A stretch of 64,000 nucleotides of DNA from Desulfosporosinus sp. FKB (GTDB taxonomy: Bacteria; Bacillota; Desulfitobacteriia; Desulfitobacteriales; Desulfitobacteriaceae). The stretch covers positions 1 to 64,000 of the forward strand of contig NZ_NADJ01000030.1 in NCBI RefSeq assembly GCF_002196705.1. The letters are read 5' to 3'. The position numbers and the translations under genes are program-made. This document shows, piece by piece, positions 18,380 to 27,427 of this stretch (position 1 is the stretch's first letter; each line of letters starts with the position of its first letter). Under the pieces are notes generated by a model. It worked only from the letters and a program-made list of their open reading frames with translations, did no database searches and was not told the DNA's origin.

Positions 18380-18485
18380 CTTTTAAGGAGACTAATGCTA
18401 CTTCTAAATTTAAATAGCACAAAGTGCAAATAGAGAAGGGAACCATTCATAGTTAAAGGGTTGAATAGAACTAACCTTGAACATC

Positions 18486-18923
18486 TTAATCAGGAGGTGT
18501 ATCCATTGTAGTAAAAAAGTACTCCTTTTTTAGAGTTCTTAAAATATGGTCTTTATCCTCTTTACTTGGATAATAGCCCTCACTTGTTGCTGTAATTGTA
18601 TATACTTGATTCTGATTAGGATTGGGATTAGCCACAGTAACTGTAACTTTAAACTCTCCTCTATAATCAGTCCCGAAAGGATTTTTGACATCTATCGGAG
18701 GCATGGGGTTTCCAGTATAACTCCCTTGCTTCAGGGCATTTACCGTAACTGCAATCCCATAGCTTGTCCCTGCATCCGCCAAATAATAGGCTCTTAGTGC
18801 TTTTTCTTCAGTGGTCTGTAATTTAAACTGGTTATTAACAAAGGAAAAGACAATTCCTGATATAAGTAATAAGACCGTCACAGCTATTATGGCTGTTAAC
18901 ATAGCCGATCCGCGCTCTTGCAT
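18486..18923 (-). CDS. PilX-like minor pilin
   Basis: A 145-residue protein with a short basic leader, MQERGSAMLTAIIAVTVLLLISGIVFSFV, that ends in Gly-Ser and then the long hydrophobic helix of the PilX N-terminal family. The prepilin Glu at +5 is absent, as is usual for PilX-like proteins. The following block KALRAYYLADAGTSYGIA is typical for the group. It sits between the PilW-like gene and the Ig-repeat gene, in one operon. Minor pilins of this type probably form a priming complex at the tip of the pilus. The C-terminus contains repeats of Asn-Pro-Asn. Confidence 0.8.
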   Translation of the reverse strand: MQERGSAMLTAIIAVTVLLLISGIVFSFVNNQFKLQTTEEKALRAYYLADAGTSYGIAVTVNALKQGSYTGNPMPPIDVKNPFGTDYRGEFKVTVTVANPNPNQNQVYTITATSEGYYPSKEDKDHILRTLKKEYFFTTMDTPPD

Positions 18924-18935
18924 ATTATCCTCCCT

Positions 18936-19532
18936 CTAGTATAAGCGCATATAAGAGACAAGTTCGTAAGTCTTTTGGATAGTTGGATCCTCAGCGACGA
19001 GATCAATTTTCACAAGTTTGTGACTAATAGCTCCCTCCTGAGTCAAAACCAAGGATTGAATTTGATCAGAAATTAATTGATCATTTCCATTACCATCCCG
19101 ATACCATAATTTATGATTGGGTTTATCAAAAAATATGACAGTCCTATCTGGAGGTGAGACTTTACCGGTAAGGGGATCTACAGGAGGATTCTCATCGATT
19201 AAGCAATAGTTTGGTGAAGAATCAATCGGATAGACGTAAACCCCGGAATTATAACCTTTTTGGGTCAAATTATTTATGGGGGCATCGCCGGAGTAATAGG
19301 ATTTATCAGGCACAAGACGCATCTCGTCTAAAATATGCATCATTGCCGAACGAGCGTTATGATCGAGGTCGCTTTGTTTACTGATGTTGTTGTACAATTT
19401 AAATTCCGACCTCATCACTTGGGAAACGCAAAGCATGAGAAAGCCAAAAATTGTAATAGCAATCATTAACTCAAGGATAGTAAATCCGCCGCTTCTCAGG
19501 CCAACATTCTTGTCAAAGCTCCTATTGTCCAT
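18936..19532 (-). CDS. Prepilin-like protein (PilW type)
   Basis: A pilin-like protein with a prepilin peptidase site and N-methylation motif: GGFTILELMIAITIFGFLML. Cleavage would fall after Gly and the +5 Glu is present. ATG 19532 (MDNRSFDK) is chosen over an in-frame ATG at 19565, since it needs only an 11-nt overlap with the upstream stop; neither has a strong ribosome-binding site. The block DLDHNARSAMMHILDEMRLVPD and a beta-rich C-terminal domain (LWYRDGNGNDQLISDQI) match the PilW-like minor pilin pattern. It overlaps the end of the preceding gene, which indicates a tightly packed operon. Confidence 0.8.
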   Translation of the reverse strand: MDNRSFDKNVGLRSGGFTILELMIAITIFGFLMLCVSQVMRSEFKLYNNISKQSDLDHNARSAMMHILDEMRLVPDKSYYSGDAPINNLTQKGYNSGVYVYPIDSSPNYCLIDENPPVDPLTGKVSPPDRTVIFFDKPNHKLWYRDGNGNDQLISDQIQSLVLTQEGAISHKLVKIDLVAEDPTIQKTYELVSYMRLY

Positions 19533-19872
19533 CGTAGTTATACCTATAGTTAAACATTTCAACATTCGAACTGCCTGGTGCGGATACAGTCACTTTAAAA
19601 GGAGTTAAGCCCTCAGGTAAGTTAGGAATATTAACATCAGAACTATAATGAGAAGTCATACTCCCATTTTTCAAATCTTGACTTTCTCCTTCTAAACCTG
19701 CTTCCATTGATCCCGCAGCAAAGAAGACCATTTGTTGACGCAATTCTTGCTGAGCAAGATAATGATAGGAAATGGAATCACTTTGGGCTACAAAACCTAC
19801 ACCAATCAACAAAACAGTTAGGGCTATGACAACTTCTAAAATTGTCATACCATCATCTTTGCAGCACTTCAT
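19522..19872 (-). CDS. Prepilin-like protein (PilV type)
   Basis: A 116-residue prepilin-like protein: MKCCKDDGMTILEVVIALTVLLIGV, with Gly before the cleavage site, Met at +1 and Glu at +5. The membrane helix is followed by QQELRQQMVFFAAGSMEAGLEG and a short variable C-terminal domain. It is smaller than most PilV proteins. It lies between the GspH-like and PilW-like genes and overlaps the latter by 11 nt. Role: minor (pseudo)pilin of the pilus tip or initiation complex, inferred from family and position. Confidence 0.75.
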   Translation of the reverse strand: MKCCKDDGMTILEVVIALTVLLIGVGFVAQSDSISYHYLAQQELRQQMVFFAAGSMEAGLEGESQDLKNGSMTSHYSSDVNIPNLPEGLTPFKVTVSAPGSSNVEMFNYRYNYDGQ

Positions 19873-19922
19873 CCTTATTCCCCCAAAAGAATCTCAATTA
19901 TTATTCAAGTGTTTAGCAATAA

Positions 19923-20540
19923 TTATGGCCAGATAATGTTTACGGCGAGGTTATCTGAAGCTTGATTGATAGTTACGCTTTGCCGTGGCAGACGAGAATT
20001 TGACAAAACAATTTTGATTGACCCAACATGAAGAAATCCCTTTCTGTCGAAAATCACACATTTATCATAAGGCGGAATATTGTTAATGGCATAGCCTTCC
20101 GTTGTGCTGCTGGGTATAGTGAGAAGCCCTTCACTCATTAACCCTTGATTATTAAGTACAAAGTTGATTCCTGAATCAAAGTTCTTTACATCTTCTAATG
20201 GTTTATATGAGAACGTATCCTGTACTAAATCATGAGAAATATAATACGTCTGCACCGCCGATGATTTAAGCATGACATAAACCTCAGTTCGCCGATCCAT
20301 GGCATATTGTTTAGCATTTTTTAACTGGATGGACACTCTTTGCGCTGAAGACTCCAAATGATAATGATCCATAACACCTTGGTATTTAGGAATTGTTACC
20401 ATAGCCAAAATTCCAATGACTGCGATCACAATCATAATTTCAATCAAGGTAAACCCCGAACTAATTCCCCTTAACAATGTTGTTTTACCGGAAGTATCCA
20501 AAACGAGCCCTCCATGTTTATTTGCCCACCCCAGCCGCAT
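19923..20540 (-). CDS. GspH/FimT-type pseudopilin
   Basis: A 205-residue prepilin-like protein with a longer leader: the cleavage motif is SSGFTLIEIMIVIAVIGILAMVTIPKY. The block AQRVSIQLKNAKQYAMDRRTEVYVML matches the GspH/FimT group. The ORF starts 23 nt before the end of pilC; ATG 20540 could be replaced by a later start closer to the cleavage motif, giving a shorter leader, but the sequence does not decide. Its role as a minor pilin is inferred. Confidence 0.75.
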   Translation of the reverse strand: MRLGWANKHGGLVLDTSGKTTLLRGISSGFTLIEIMIVIAVIGILAMVTIPKYQGVMDHYHLESSAQRVSIQLKNAKQYAMDRRTEVYVMLKSSAVQTYYISHDLVQDTFSYKPLEDVKNFDSGINFVLNNQGLMSEGLLTIPSSTTEGYAINNIPPYDKCVIFDRKGFLHVGSIKIVLSNSRLPRQSVTINQASDNLAVNIIWP

Positions 20541-21744
20541 TTGCCATGTTGAATATTGGTAAGGCTATAGAAATAATTAAGGCCCCGGCAAAGATGCCAA
20601 CTATAATCGTAAAAATCGGTTCAACGAGTGCCACTAAACGCGCCAGCCCAATTTCCACCTGTTTATCATAATGATTGGCAACTTCCAGCATCAGCTCCTC
20701 CAAGCGTCCTGTTTCTTCTCCGATTAACATCATCTGGATAATCAGCGGGTCAAAAAAAGATTCTTGTCCAAAGGCCAGGGCCAATGTCTCTCCCCGAATA
20801 ATTCTCTCTCTAGCCCTAGCAATAGCTAACTTGGGAACTTCATTGTCCACGATCGTTTCAAGGGAGTTCAGAATAGGAACTATAGGTATTGACGAATGTA
20901 AAAACAAGGCTAGGGTCCTGGAAAAGCGAGCAATAATCACATCTTTAATATTTTTTCCCAGCAAAGGCGTATGAAGAATAAATACATTTAAATAATACCG
21001 ATATTTCGGGATTTTAAATAATTTAACGAAGAAGAATACAAGTAATACGGCGCCTAAAAACAGATAAAGACCATTATTAACCAAAAAAGAAGCGCCATCG
21101 ACCACCATCTGTGTTACCATTGGAAGGCTTTGTCCATTGCTTTTCATAAGATCAATGATCTCTGGAAGCACAAAGTTCATAAACATAATGACAACTCCCA
21201 GAAGAACGACCAGCATTGTAAGCGGGTAAATTGCTGCACTGGATATCTTTTTACGAATAAAATTTTCCCGTTCATAATACTCCGACATACTGGTCAGGAC
21301 AGAGTCCAAATTCCCGCTTTCTTCACCCACGCCGACAAGATTAATTAAGAGTTCAGGTATGGCACCTTGGCACTCTCTCATGGCCTCAGAAAGAGAACTT
21401 CCTCGACTCACGCTCTGATGAATCGTCTCCACGACTTCTTTAAGACGACGATCCGCCAACTGAGATCGAAGAATATCCAGGCCGCGAATAATATTGGCTC
21501 CGGAGCGAATCATCATTGCCATCTGAGCGCAAAAAGCTGAAATCGATTCTAATTTCACTTTATTCTTAATTTCTTGCGCAAGAAGGTTTGTAAGGACAGA
21601 TGCTTTGCCTAATGAGATGACTTGCCAGCCATTCTCCCTAATCATACCTTTGGCAGCTTCTAAATCGATGGCTTCCAGTACTCCTTCAGTAACGTGCTGT
21701 TCTTGGTTTATAACTCTATAGCGAAATTGCATTACAGCATCCAC
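20518..21744 (-). CDS. pilC: PilC-like inner-membrane platform protein
   Basis: A 408-residue protein of the GspF/PilC family. Two repeats of the T2SSF domain are clear (ISAFCAQMAMMIRSGANIIRGLDIL near residue 75; VIIARFSRTLALFLHSSIPIVPIL near 270), each followed by hydrophobic segments, and the conserved GEESGNLDSVLTSMSEYYERE and GEETGRLEELMLEVANHYD. It is the integral platform around which PilB works to extrude pilin. Its start lies 8 nt after the stop of pilB, so the two are co-transcribed. Length fits the family. Confidence 0.95.
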   Translation of the reverse strand: MDAVMQFRYRVINQEQHVTEGVLEAIDLEAAKGMIRENGWQVISLGKASVLTNLLAQEIKNKVKLESISAFCAQMAMMIRSGANIIRGLDILRSQLADRRLKEVVETIHQSVSRGSSLSEAMRECQGAIPELLINLVGVGEESGNLDSVLTSMSEYYERENFIRKKISSAAIYPLTMLVVLLGVVIMFMNFVLPEIIDLMKSNGQSLPMVTQMVVDGASFLVNNGLYLFLGAVLLVFFFVKLFKIPKYRYYLNVFILHTPLLGKNIKDVIIARFSRTLALFLHSSIPIVPILNSLETIVDNEVPKLAIARARERIIRGETLALAFGQESFFDPLIIQMMLIGEETGRLEELMLEVANHYDKQVEIGLARLVALVEPIFTIIVGIFAGALIISIALPIFNMANAAGVGK

Positions 21745-21751
21745 CTTAAAT

Positions 21752-23467
21752 TCAGTCGTTTACATAAGTAACCCGCAAAAGTTCATCAATGGTGGTAACT
21801 CCTTCCAAAACCAGCTTTCCGGCAGCCTGTTTAAGAGTAGTCATCCCCTGCTTAATTGCATAGTCTCTTAATTCATCCGCAGTTGCCCGTTGATCAATAA
21901 GTTGCCGGTGTCCGGCCGTAATCGGCATGATCTCGAAAATAGCTATCCGGCCTTTATATCCACTCTTGTTACAGTATGAACAACCTTTTCCTCTCTTCAA
22001 GACAACGTTAGCTCCTTCAGATAGTTCCAGCAATGTATTCTCTTTGGGGCCTGGCAAATATTCAGTCTCGCATTGGCTGCAAATGCGGCGCACAAGCCGT
22101 TGAGATATAATTCCTAAAATCGAAGCCGAAAGTAAAAATGGCTCAACCTCCATGTCCATTAAGCGGGTAATTGAACTGGCCGCGTCATTGGTGTGAATGG
22201 TTGACAATACTAAATGGCCCGTCAAAGCAGAACGCACAGCGATTTGGGCCGTTTCATTATCCCGCATTTCACCTACCATAATTACATCCGGATCTTGCCG
22301 CAAAATCGAACGCAGTCCCGCCGCAAAAGTAAGCCCAGCTTTGGGATTAACCTGCATTTGATTGATTCCTTTAAAGTTAAACTCAACCGGGTCTTCAAGA
22401 GTTACAATGTTTTTTTCCGTGGTATTTAACTGGTTCAAGGCAGTATAAAGTGTAGTAGTCTTGCCGCTGCCCGTCGGCCCCGTGACCAAGACGATTCCGT
22501 AAGGCCTGGAGATTAAATCCTTAAAGACCGTTAAATCTTTCCCGCCCAGCCCTAAGGCTTCTGTCTCAAGAATAGTTGCTGATTTGTCCAAAATACGCAG
22601 AACAACTTTTTCGCCATACATTGTGGGTGCCGTCGACACTCGAAAGTCAATCATCTTTCCCCCGACAAAATAAGAAATCCGCCCATCCTGCGGCACGCGT
22701 CGTTCAGCGATATTGAGGTCGGCCATAATTTTAACCCTGCTGACAACCGGACCTGCCATACCAATCGGCGTCCGCATAATTTCCTGCAGCACACCATCGA
22801 TTCTAAATCGCACTCGCAGTTCTTCTTCGATTGGCTCTATATGAATATCACTGGCATGATTGTTGACAGCATTCTCGATAATCGTGTTCAAAAATTTAAT
22901 GATTGGAGTTGCTTCCTCGTCTCCGGTTTCCACTCCATAGACACCGGGCAAAGCAGACTGGTGCATTCCGGTAACAGGAGATACCCCCATCTGTTTCGCA
23001 TAATCACGAGCCGCCTTTTCGGCTTCACTTCGGCCATAAAAACGATCAATAGCCCGGAGAATATCCTCTTTTTTAGCCAAACAGGGCTTCACCATCATCC
23101 CTGAAGCTATACGCAAATCCTCAATGGCAAAATAGTCCGTCGGATCATTCATTGCCACTAAAAGTTGAGCATTATTTAATTCCACCGGCAAGACCGTATA
23201 TTTGCGAACAACATTCTCAGGCAGCAAACGCAGGACCTCTTCCGCTACAACCAAACGATTTAAGTCAACGGATGGCACCCCCAGCTGACTTTGCATCGTT
23301 CGCAGAATATCTTCTTCTGAGACAAGCCCCTGTCTGATAAGAACTTCCCCTAAACGAAGGCCTAGAGACTTTTGCAGAGCAAGAGCCTCTTCTAACTGGT
23401 TAGAGGAAATCACGCCGCCATTGATGAGAATTTCTCCGAGACGTTTGCGGTCTTGACGTAAGGCCAT
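21752..23467 (-). CDS. pilB: PilB-like pilus extension ATPase
   Basis: A 571-residue GspE/PilB ATPase. Residues about 5-150 form an MshEN-type N-terminal domain with the duplicated LGEILINGG and LGEVLIRQG start. MshEN domains often bind cyclic di-GMP, so pilus extension may respond to that messenger. Walker A GPTGSGKTTT is at residues 330-339, the Asp box TLEDPVE near 357 and Walker B DPDVIMVGEMRD near 392. Four cysteines (C463, C466, C496, C499) give the usual zinc site. AGGAGG precedes the ATG. It powers pilus assembly. No PilT retraction ATPase is present in the window. Confidence 0.95.
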   Translation of the reverse strand: MALRQDRKRLGEILINGGVISSNQLEEALALQKSLGLRLGEVLIRQGLVSEEDILRTMQSQLGVPSVDLNRLVVAEEVLRLLPENVVRKYTVLPVELNNAQLLVAMNDPTDYFAIEDLRIASGMMVKPCLAKKEDILRAIDRFYGRSEAEKAARDYAKQMGVSPVTGMHQSALPGVYGVETGDEEATPIIKFLNTIIENAVNNHASDIHIEPIEEELRVRFRIDGVLQEIMRTPIGMAGPVVSRVKIMADLNIAERRVPQDGRISYFVGGKMIDFRVSTAPTMYGEKVVLRILDKSATILETEALGLGGKDLTVFKDLISRPYGIVLVTGPTGSGKTTTLYTALNQLNTTEKNIVTLEDPVEFNFKGINQMQVNPKAGLTFAAGLRSILRQDPDVIMVGEMRDNETAQIAVRSALTGHLVLSTIHTNDAASSITRLMDMEVEPFLLSASILGIISQRLVRRICSQCETEYLPGPKENTLLELSEGANVVLKRGKGCSYCNKSGYKGRIAIFEIMPITAGHRQLIDQRATADELRDYAIKQGMTTLKQAAGKLVLEGVTTIDELLRVTYVND

Positions 23468-23499
23468 AATGTTTCCTCCTCTCCGTTATTTGAGGATAC

Positions 23500-23531
23500 A
23501 GGAAAGGGTGTTTTGGTAAACACCCTTTCCT
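23500..23531 (-). terminator. Perfect hairpin between the pilin gene and pilB
   Basis: AGGAAAGGGTGTT and AACACCCTTTCCT form a 13-bp stem with a 6-nt loop, in the 104-bp gap between the major pilin gene and pilB. There is no T run after it, so it may stabilise the 3' end of an abundant pilin mRNA or give partial termination, as is common between pilA and its machinery. Confidence 0.5.
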
Positions 23532-23571
23532 GGAATAGATTATTCAATTAGCTTCGTTTTACAAGTCAATA

Positions 23572-24183
23572 TTATGGAGTAATGGTAACAACTTTGTCTT
23601 CAATGGTATTACCATTCTGATCTCGGGGATAGAGTACAACATTGAAACCATGCGCATTATCTGGATTTACAGTAAATGCCATAACAATTTCACCTTTATA
23701 CATTCCCTGGTTTCCTGTTAAAAAATACGAATCCGAAGTATCTTGATCTAATAAATTGGGATAGTATGCTACAGCTGATTGACTTGTCCCATCATCCCAT
23801 TCTGCAGCTCCAATTGTCCCGGTAAAAGGATTAGCGATTGAATTATTAGGATCACCCACTGTTGGGAAAGCTGTGCTCAACGTTGCTGCAAAGTCAGTTA
23901 CGTTAGTACTTGCGTCATCAGCGCCGTCAGTCACTTTATTAAACCGTCCAATATTAGCTTGAACATAGGCCTCAACCATTCTCATATTTGTATCGATTCC
24001 CGTCGTCTTTGCAGCTGTTTTCACTGTTCCGACTTTAGGTATCAATACAATGGCTAAAATCCCTATCACCGCGATTACAATCATAAGTTCGATCAATGTG
24101 AAGCCTTCATCTTTTCTCTTCTTAATCAATTCCCCCAAACTCTTCATTCCTTTCATTTTATTGTGTACATTTTCTCTTTTCAC
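23572..24183 (-). CDS. pilA: Major type IV pilin
   Basis: A 203-residue prepilin. Cleavage motif: RKDEGFTLIELMIVIAVIGILAIVLIPKV, with Glu at +5 and the long conserved hydrophobic helix. The leader from GTG 24183 is 28 residues, but the start is uncertain since ATGs at codons 10 and 13 also lack good ribosome-binding sites. After the helix there is a soluble domain with about 145 residues (TGIDTNMRMVEAYVQANIG and a beta-rich end). It is first in the operon and separated from pilB by a strong hairpin, which fits an abundant structural subunit. Confidence 0.85.
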   Translation of the reverse strand: MKRENVHNKMKGMKSLGELIKKRKDEGFTLIELMIVIAVIGILAIVLIPKVGTVKTAAKTTGIDTNMRMVEAYVQANIGRFNKVTDGADDASTNVTDFAATLSTAFPTVGDPNNSIANPFTGTIGAAEWDDGTSQSAVAYYPNLLDQDTSDSYFLTGNQGMYKGEIVMAFTVNPDNAHGFNVVLYPRDQNGNTIEDKVVTITP

Positions 24184-24661
24184 TAGCTGCTAGGGACTAA
24201 TGACCTATTGACTTTTTATGTTATGAAACAATATTATATGGTTCTTTTTGGAACGTCAATAAATTATTTTCCATTTTTTATTGTTATTTCCACCATAATT
24301 CGACATAACCAAGATGAAATTTAACACTATATTAGCAATTTCGTTGATAGATGATATTATTTGAAGTGCATTATAAATTATATGAATAATCTGATTTTTT
24401 AATTAATTAAGCAAACAATCAGCCCTGATTTATTGCTAAGATATCCCTCCTGTATATAACTTGCCAATTTGCAGGAGGGATAATCTTGTAGACCTATATT
24501 ACTACAAGGGAGTCTCCCCAACTCTTGTTATGAAATTACTATGTATCATCTGATTACCAAAGTTCTTTTTTGGTAGTATTTAATTAATCTGTCATAATTA
24601 ATTAATTGATTATATTAGAAGGATTTGATTAATTTTCCAAGAAATAATAATAAAAAGGAGG
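24184..24661. other. AT-rich divergent intergenic region between pilA and the surface-protein gene
   Basis: About 480 bases separate two divergent genes and must hold both promoters, but none was assigned with confidence. Two inverted repeats lie at 24442-24519 (see separate entry). The rest is AT-rich with poly-T and poly-A runs. No reading frame of note. Confidence 0.5.
24442..24519 (+). repeat. Pair of inverted repeats, possible mobile-element or leader structure
   Basis: TATCCCTCCTG (24442-24452) pairs with CAGGAGGGATA (24472-24482), and CTTGTAG (24485-24491) with CTACAAG (24502-24508), followed by GGGAGTCTCCCC. The words CTTGTAG and GGGAGTCT also occur in the hairpin region on the other side of the surface-protein gene at 26619-26650. 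No T run follows, so these are not simple terminators. Confidence 0.45.
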
Positions 24662-24670
24662 ATGAGCATT

Positions 24671-26539
24671 TTGATTACTAAGAAACACTTGATCCTATGC
24701 TTTTTTACGATATGCATCTTTTTGCTGGCCTACACGCCTAAAGCCAGAGCTGCGACATCGACGGACCGGATTGCCGGCTATGACCGCTATCAGACGGCTG
24801 TAGCTGTCAGTCAAAGTGGATGGCCCGCTGGAGCTGATTGCGCCATACTCGCTTATGGAGAGGATTTTCCAGATGCCTTAAGTGCGGGACCCCTGGCACA
24901 TAAATACAATGCTCCGATATTATTGACAGGGTCAGCTGCCTTGAATAGTGACACAGCTAATGAATTGAAACGTTTAATGGTCAAAAGAGTTTACGTCATC
25001 GGCGGTTATGCTGTTATCTCCAAAGAAGTAAACAATGAGCTTTCCTCCATGGATATCACAGTTGTACGCATTTATGGTCAGGATCGTTATGAAACTTCGC
25101 TCAAAGTAGCCCAAAAGGTAGGGTTAACCAAGGGAGTTTTTGTGGCGAATGGCACAGAATTTCCTGATGCTCTATCCGCTGGCCCCATCGCGGCCGCCAA
25201 TGAGATGCCTTTACTCCTTGTACCACCGGATGATCTTACAAAGAGTCAAAAGTCTCTGATAGATAAGACAAAAATCCCCGTAAGTTACATCGTAACCGGA
25301 AATTCTGATCTCAGCGATAATGTCATTCAACGGTTTCCAAATTACGAAGTTATTGGTGGAGAAGATGCTTTTGAAAGAAATATTAACTTAATGACAAACT
25401 TTGGTGATAATCTAAATTTTGATACGATTTATGTCGCAACCGGTGAAAATTTCCCCGATGCGCTGGCCGCCTCGGCTTTAGCCTCGCTGAATAATAATCC
25501 TATTCTTCTGACTAAAGGCAATACAATTCCAGACTCAACGCTTTCCTTCATGAACTCAAATATTATTTCCGAGCTCCGCATTATAGGTGGTACCAGCGTA
25601 ATTAACGATTCCACTGCCACAACCCTTGCTTCTCTACCACCTCAAATTGCCTCAGTTAAAGACATCAGCGACTTTGTCCAAGAAAAACAAGCTTACGAGC
25701 CGCCAAAAACCGTCACAGTTACCACAACAAAGGGCACTGAAGCAAAAGTTCCTGTAACCTGGACTTTGTCCTCTGTCACCTCCCTGTCTTCAGGAATCTA
25801 TGACTATGAGGGAACTATCAAGGGCTATAGCGATAAAGTTCACTTAAGTCTAAACGTGACTCCAACCTGGAATAAAATCAGCGCCGAGACCGTCCAAAAT
25901 GGCAACTTTTCCTTTCCAACAACCGTTGACGCTGTCATGAACGATAAAACAGTAAAATCCCTCCCGGTGACCTGGGATATAACAACTGCTAATTTAAATA
26001 AAGTCGGCACTTATACCTTTCACGGAACTGTTCCCGACTTAGATCAAAAAATAACGTTAACCCTGAAAGTAACCGAAGATGCCCCCATAGATTTTCCGGA
26101 TACTGCATTGAAAACAGTTGTTTGTCATACTTTAGGTAAGCCAACGGATACGACGATCTACAAAAGTGATGCCCTAAATGTTACTGACTTATTTGCCAGC
26201 AATTCCGGAATTACAGATTTAACCGGCTTGGAATACTTTACGAATTTAAAAAATCTTTATCTGGGAAATAATAATCTTTCCTCAATAACTCCTTTGCGAA
26301 AGCTTACTAATCTAAAACATTTAGAACTAAGAGAATGTGGACTCAAGGATCTTGGTGCTTTAAAGGGGTTAACGTCTCTTACTTATCTTGACGCAGCCTC
26401 TAACAACATTTCGGATTTTTCTCCGTTGGAACAACTGACGCATTTAACGGTACTGTATCTTAGAGACAACGCCACTCTAAATTACGATCCCGTCAGATCA
26501 TATTATAATAATTTAACGGGAAAGGATTTTTATTTATAA
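24671..26539 (+). CDS. Surface protein with CWB2, Big_4-like and leucine-rich repeat domains
   Basis: A 622-residue exported protein. The TTG at 24671 is preferred over the ATG at 24662, because AAGGAGG ends right at the ATG and lies a normal 9 nt before the TTG. A signal peptide (LILCFFTICIFLLAYTPKARA) is followed by three CWB2 cell-wall-binding repeats (about residues 30-320; each has a DRYQTAV/FPDALSAGPLA/VIGG pattern), two Big_4-like domains (about 340-480; VPVTWTL and LPVTWDI), and an LRR tail (LTNLKHLELRECGLKDLGALKGL). CWB2 repeats hold proteins to the S-layer wall polymers, so the LRR tail is probably exposed. It lies divergently from pilA. Confidence 0.9.
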   Translation: MITKKHLILCFFTICIFLLAYTPKARAATSTDRIAGYDRYQTAVAVSQSGWPAGADCAILAYGEDFPDALSAGPLAHKYNAPILLTGSAALNSDTANELKRLMVKRVYVIGGYAVISKEVNNELSSMDITVVRIYGQDRYETSLKVAQKVGLTKGVFVANGTEFPDALSAGPIAAANEMPLLLVPPDDLTKSQKSLIDKTKIPVSYIVTGNSDLSDNVIQRFPNYEVIGGEDAFERNINLMTNFGDNLNFDTIYVATGENFPDALAASALASLNNNPILLTKGNTIPDSTLSFMNSNIISELRIIGGTSVINDSTATTLASLPPQIASVKDISDFVQEKQAYEPPKTVTVTTTKGTEAKVPVTWTLSSVTSLSSGIYDYEGTIKGYSDKVHLSLNVTPTWNKISAETVQNGNFSFPTTVDAVMNDKTVKSLPVTWDITTANLNKVGTYTFHGTVPDLDQKITLTLKVTEDAPIDFPDTALKTVVCHTLGKPTDTTIYKSDALNVTDLFASNSGITDLTGLEYFTNLKNLYLGNNNLSSITPLRKLTNLKHLELRECGLKDLGALKGLTSLTYLDAASNNISDFSPLEQLTHLTVLYLRDNATLNYDPVRSYYNNLTGKDFYL

Positions 26540-26582
26540 CCTTGATATAAATTTTACCTAAATACTAGCTCAAAGTGAACTC

Positions 26583-26649
26583 GTTCAGCTAACGCTGAAC
26601 ATCGGGGTTTCGGTGGGGGACTCTACTCCCACTTGTAGAAGAGGGAGTC
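26583..26649 (+). repeat. Tandem hairpins resembling a mobile-element end
   Basis: GTTCAGCTAACGCTGAAC (26583-26600) is a perfect 7-bp stem with a 4-nt loop. After it, GACTCTACTCCC and GGGAGTC (26619-26649) form a second hairpin. This arrangement, outside any gene and just downstream of the surface-protein gene, is like the right end of IS200/IS605-type elements, but no transposase or TnpB gene is present. Confidence 0.35.
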
Positions 26650-26661
26650 TTACGATTGGAT

Positions 26662-26709
26662 AAAAATAAGAAGAAGGGGCTCAAATCGAGTTCCTTCTTC
26701 TTATTTTTT
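26662..26709. terminator. Bidirectional intrinsic terminator
   Basis: AATAAGAAGAAGG and CCTTCTTCTTATT pair, with GGCTCAAATCGAGTT at the tip. T runs occur at both ends, so it can stop transcription from the surface-protein gene (plus) and from the DUF4911 genes (minus, whose last stop is at 26708). Confidence 0.85.
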
Positions 26710-26968
26710 AGATATAGTCAATGACCATCGGCATTTTTTCAATAGCCTTTTTCAATTCGGGCCAGCAAAAGATTGTGGTTTGAATCATTACCTCACCAAT
26801 CTCTTTGTTCGTTGTCGTAACAATTCCCAAATGCCCTAGACCTTCAACGAGCTTGCATAGCATTTGTATTTCTGTCCGATCGAGACGTGCTTTAACGATA
26901 AGGTCAGTATTATTAAATTGAGAGCTTACGGGAGATCCCGACGCTGCTCTAATACATTCATTAGTCAT
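26708..26968 (-). CDS. DUF4911-like small protein, downstream copy
   Basis: An 86-residue soluble protein. The core DLIVKARLDRTEIQMLCKLVEGLGHLGIVTTTNKEIGEVMIQTT...CWPELKKAIEKMP is shared almost residue for residue with the neighbouring gene, so the two are tandem paralogues. The family (DUF4911) has an alpha/beta pattern but no known function. I see no metal or catalytic motif. Its stop codon overlaps the terminator. Confidence 0.7.
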   Translation of the reverse strand: MTNECIRAASGSPVSSQFNNTDLIVKARLDRTEIQMLCKLVEGLGHLGIVTTTNKEIGEVMIQTTIFCWPELKKAIEKMPMVIDYI

Positions 26969-27084
26969 ACTTTAATTCACCTTTAATCAAATTTCCTTTG
27001 TTATATCTAATGACGCTTCTTAAACGTCTTGAGTATTATATCAAACAACTTTGAGCGTCAATAATCCCCCTACAGACAGAATCC

Positions 27085-27339
27085 TTATTTAGGTTCTAAA
27101 AACTCTATCGCAAAGGGCATTTCTTCGATGGCTCTTTTCAAATCCGGCCAACAATGTTTCGTCGATTGAATCATGACTTCTCCCAAAGCTTTGTTCGTTG
27201 TGGTAACGACGCCTAAATGCCCTAATCCTTCAACAAGTTTATCGAGCATTTGCATTTCTTTCCTCTCCATGCGTGCTCTAACGACCACATCAACATCCGC
27301 AGGCAAACGGCTCAAAGACTCCGAATCGTGAGAATTCAT
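27085..27339 (-). CDS. DUF4911-like small protein, upstream copy
   Basis: An 84-residue paralogue of the gene at 26708-26968. It has a core DVVVRARMERKEMQMLDKLVEGLGHLGVVTTTNKALGEVMIQSTKHCWPDLKRAIEEMP. The short acidic or Ser-rich N-termini differ (MNSHDSESLSRLP here). The start ATG follows GGAGAGG. The 116-bp gap to its copy indicates separate ribosome sites. Position between the U32 gene and the surface-protein terminator suggests a small unit read from the U32 side. Function unknown. Confidence 0.7.
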   Translation of the reverse strand: MNSHDSESLSRLPADVDVVVRARMERKEMQMLDKLVEGLGHLGVVTTTNKALGEVMIQSTKHCWPDLKRAIEEMPFAIEFLEPK

Positions 27340-27427
27340 TCATTCCTCTCCTTAATCGTTTAACTCTCCCTGGATATACCTTGGAGCTGAAGCAGATGAG
27401 TGTATAGGACTAAGATTAACGCTTACT

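Noticed and set aside
24671-26539. Start at ATG 24662 for the CWB2 protein
   Set aside because: The Shine-Dalgarno AAGGAGG runs into that ATG; the TTG at 24671 has normal spacing.
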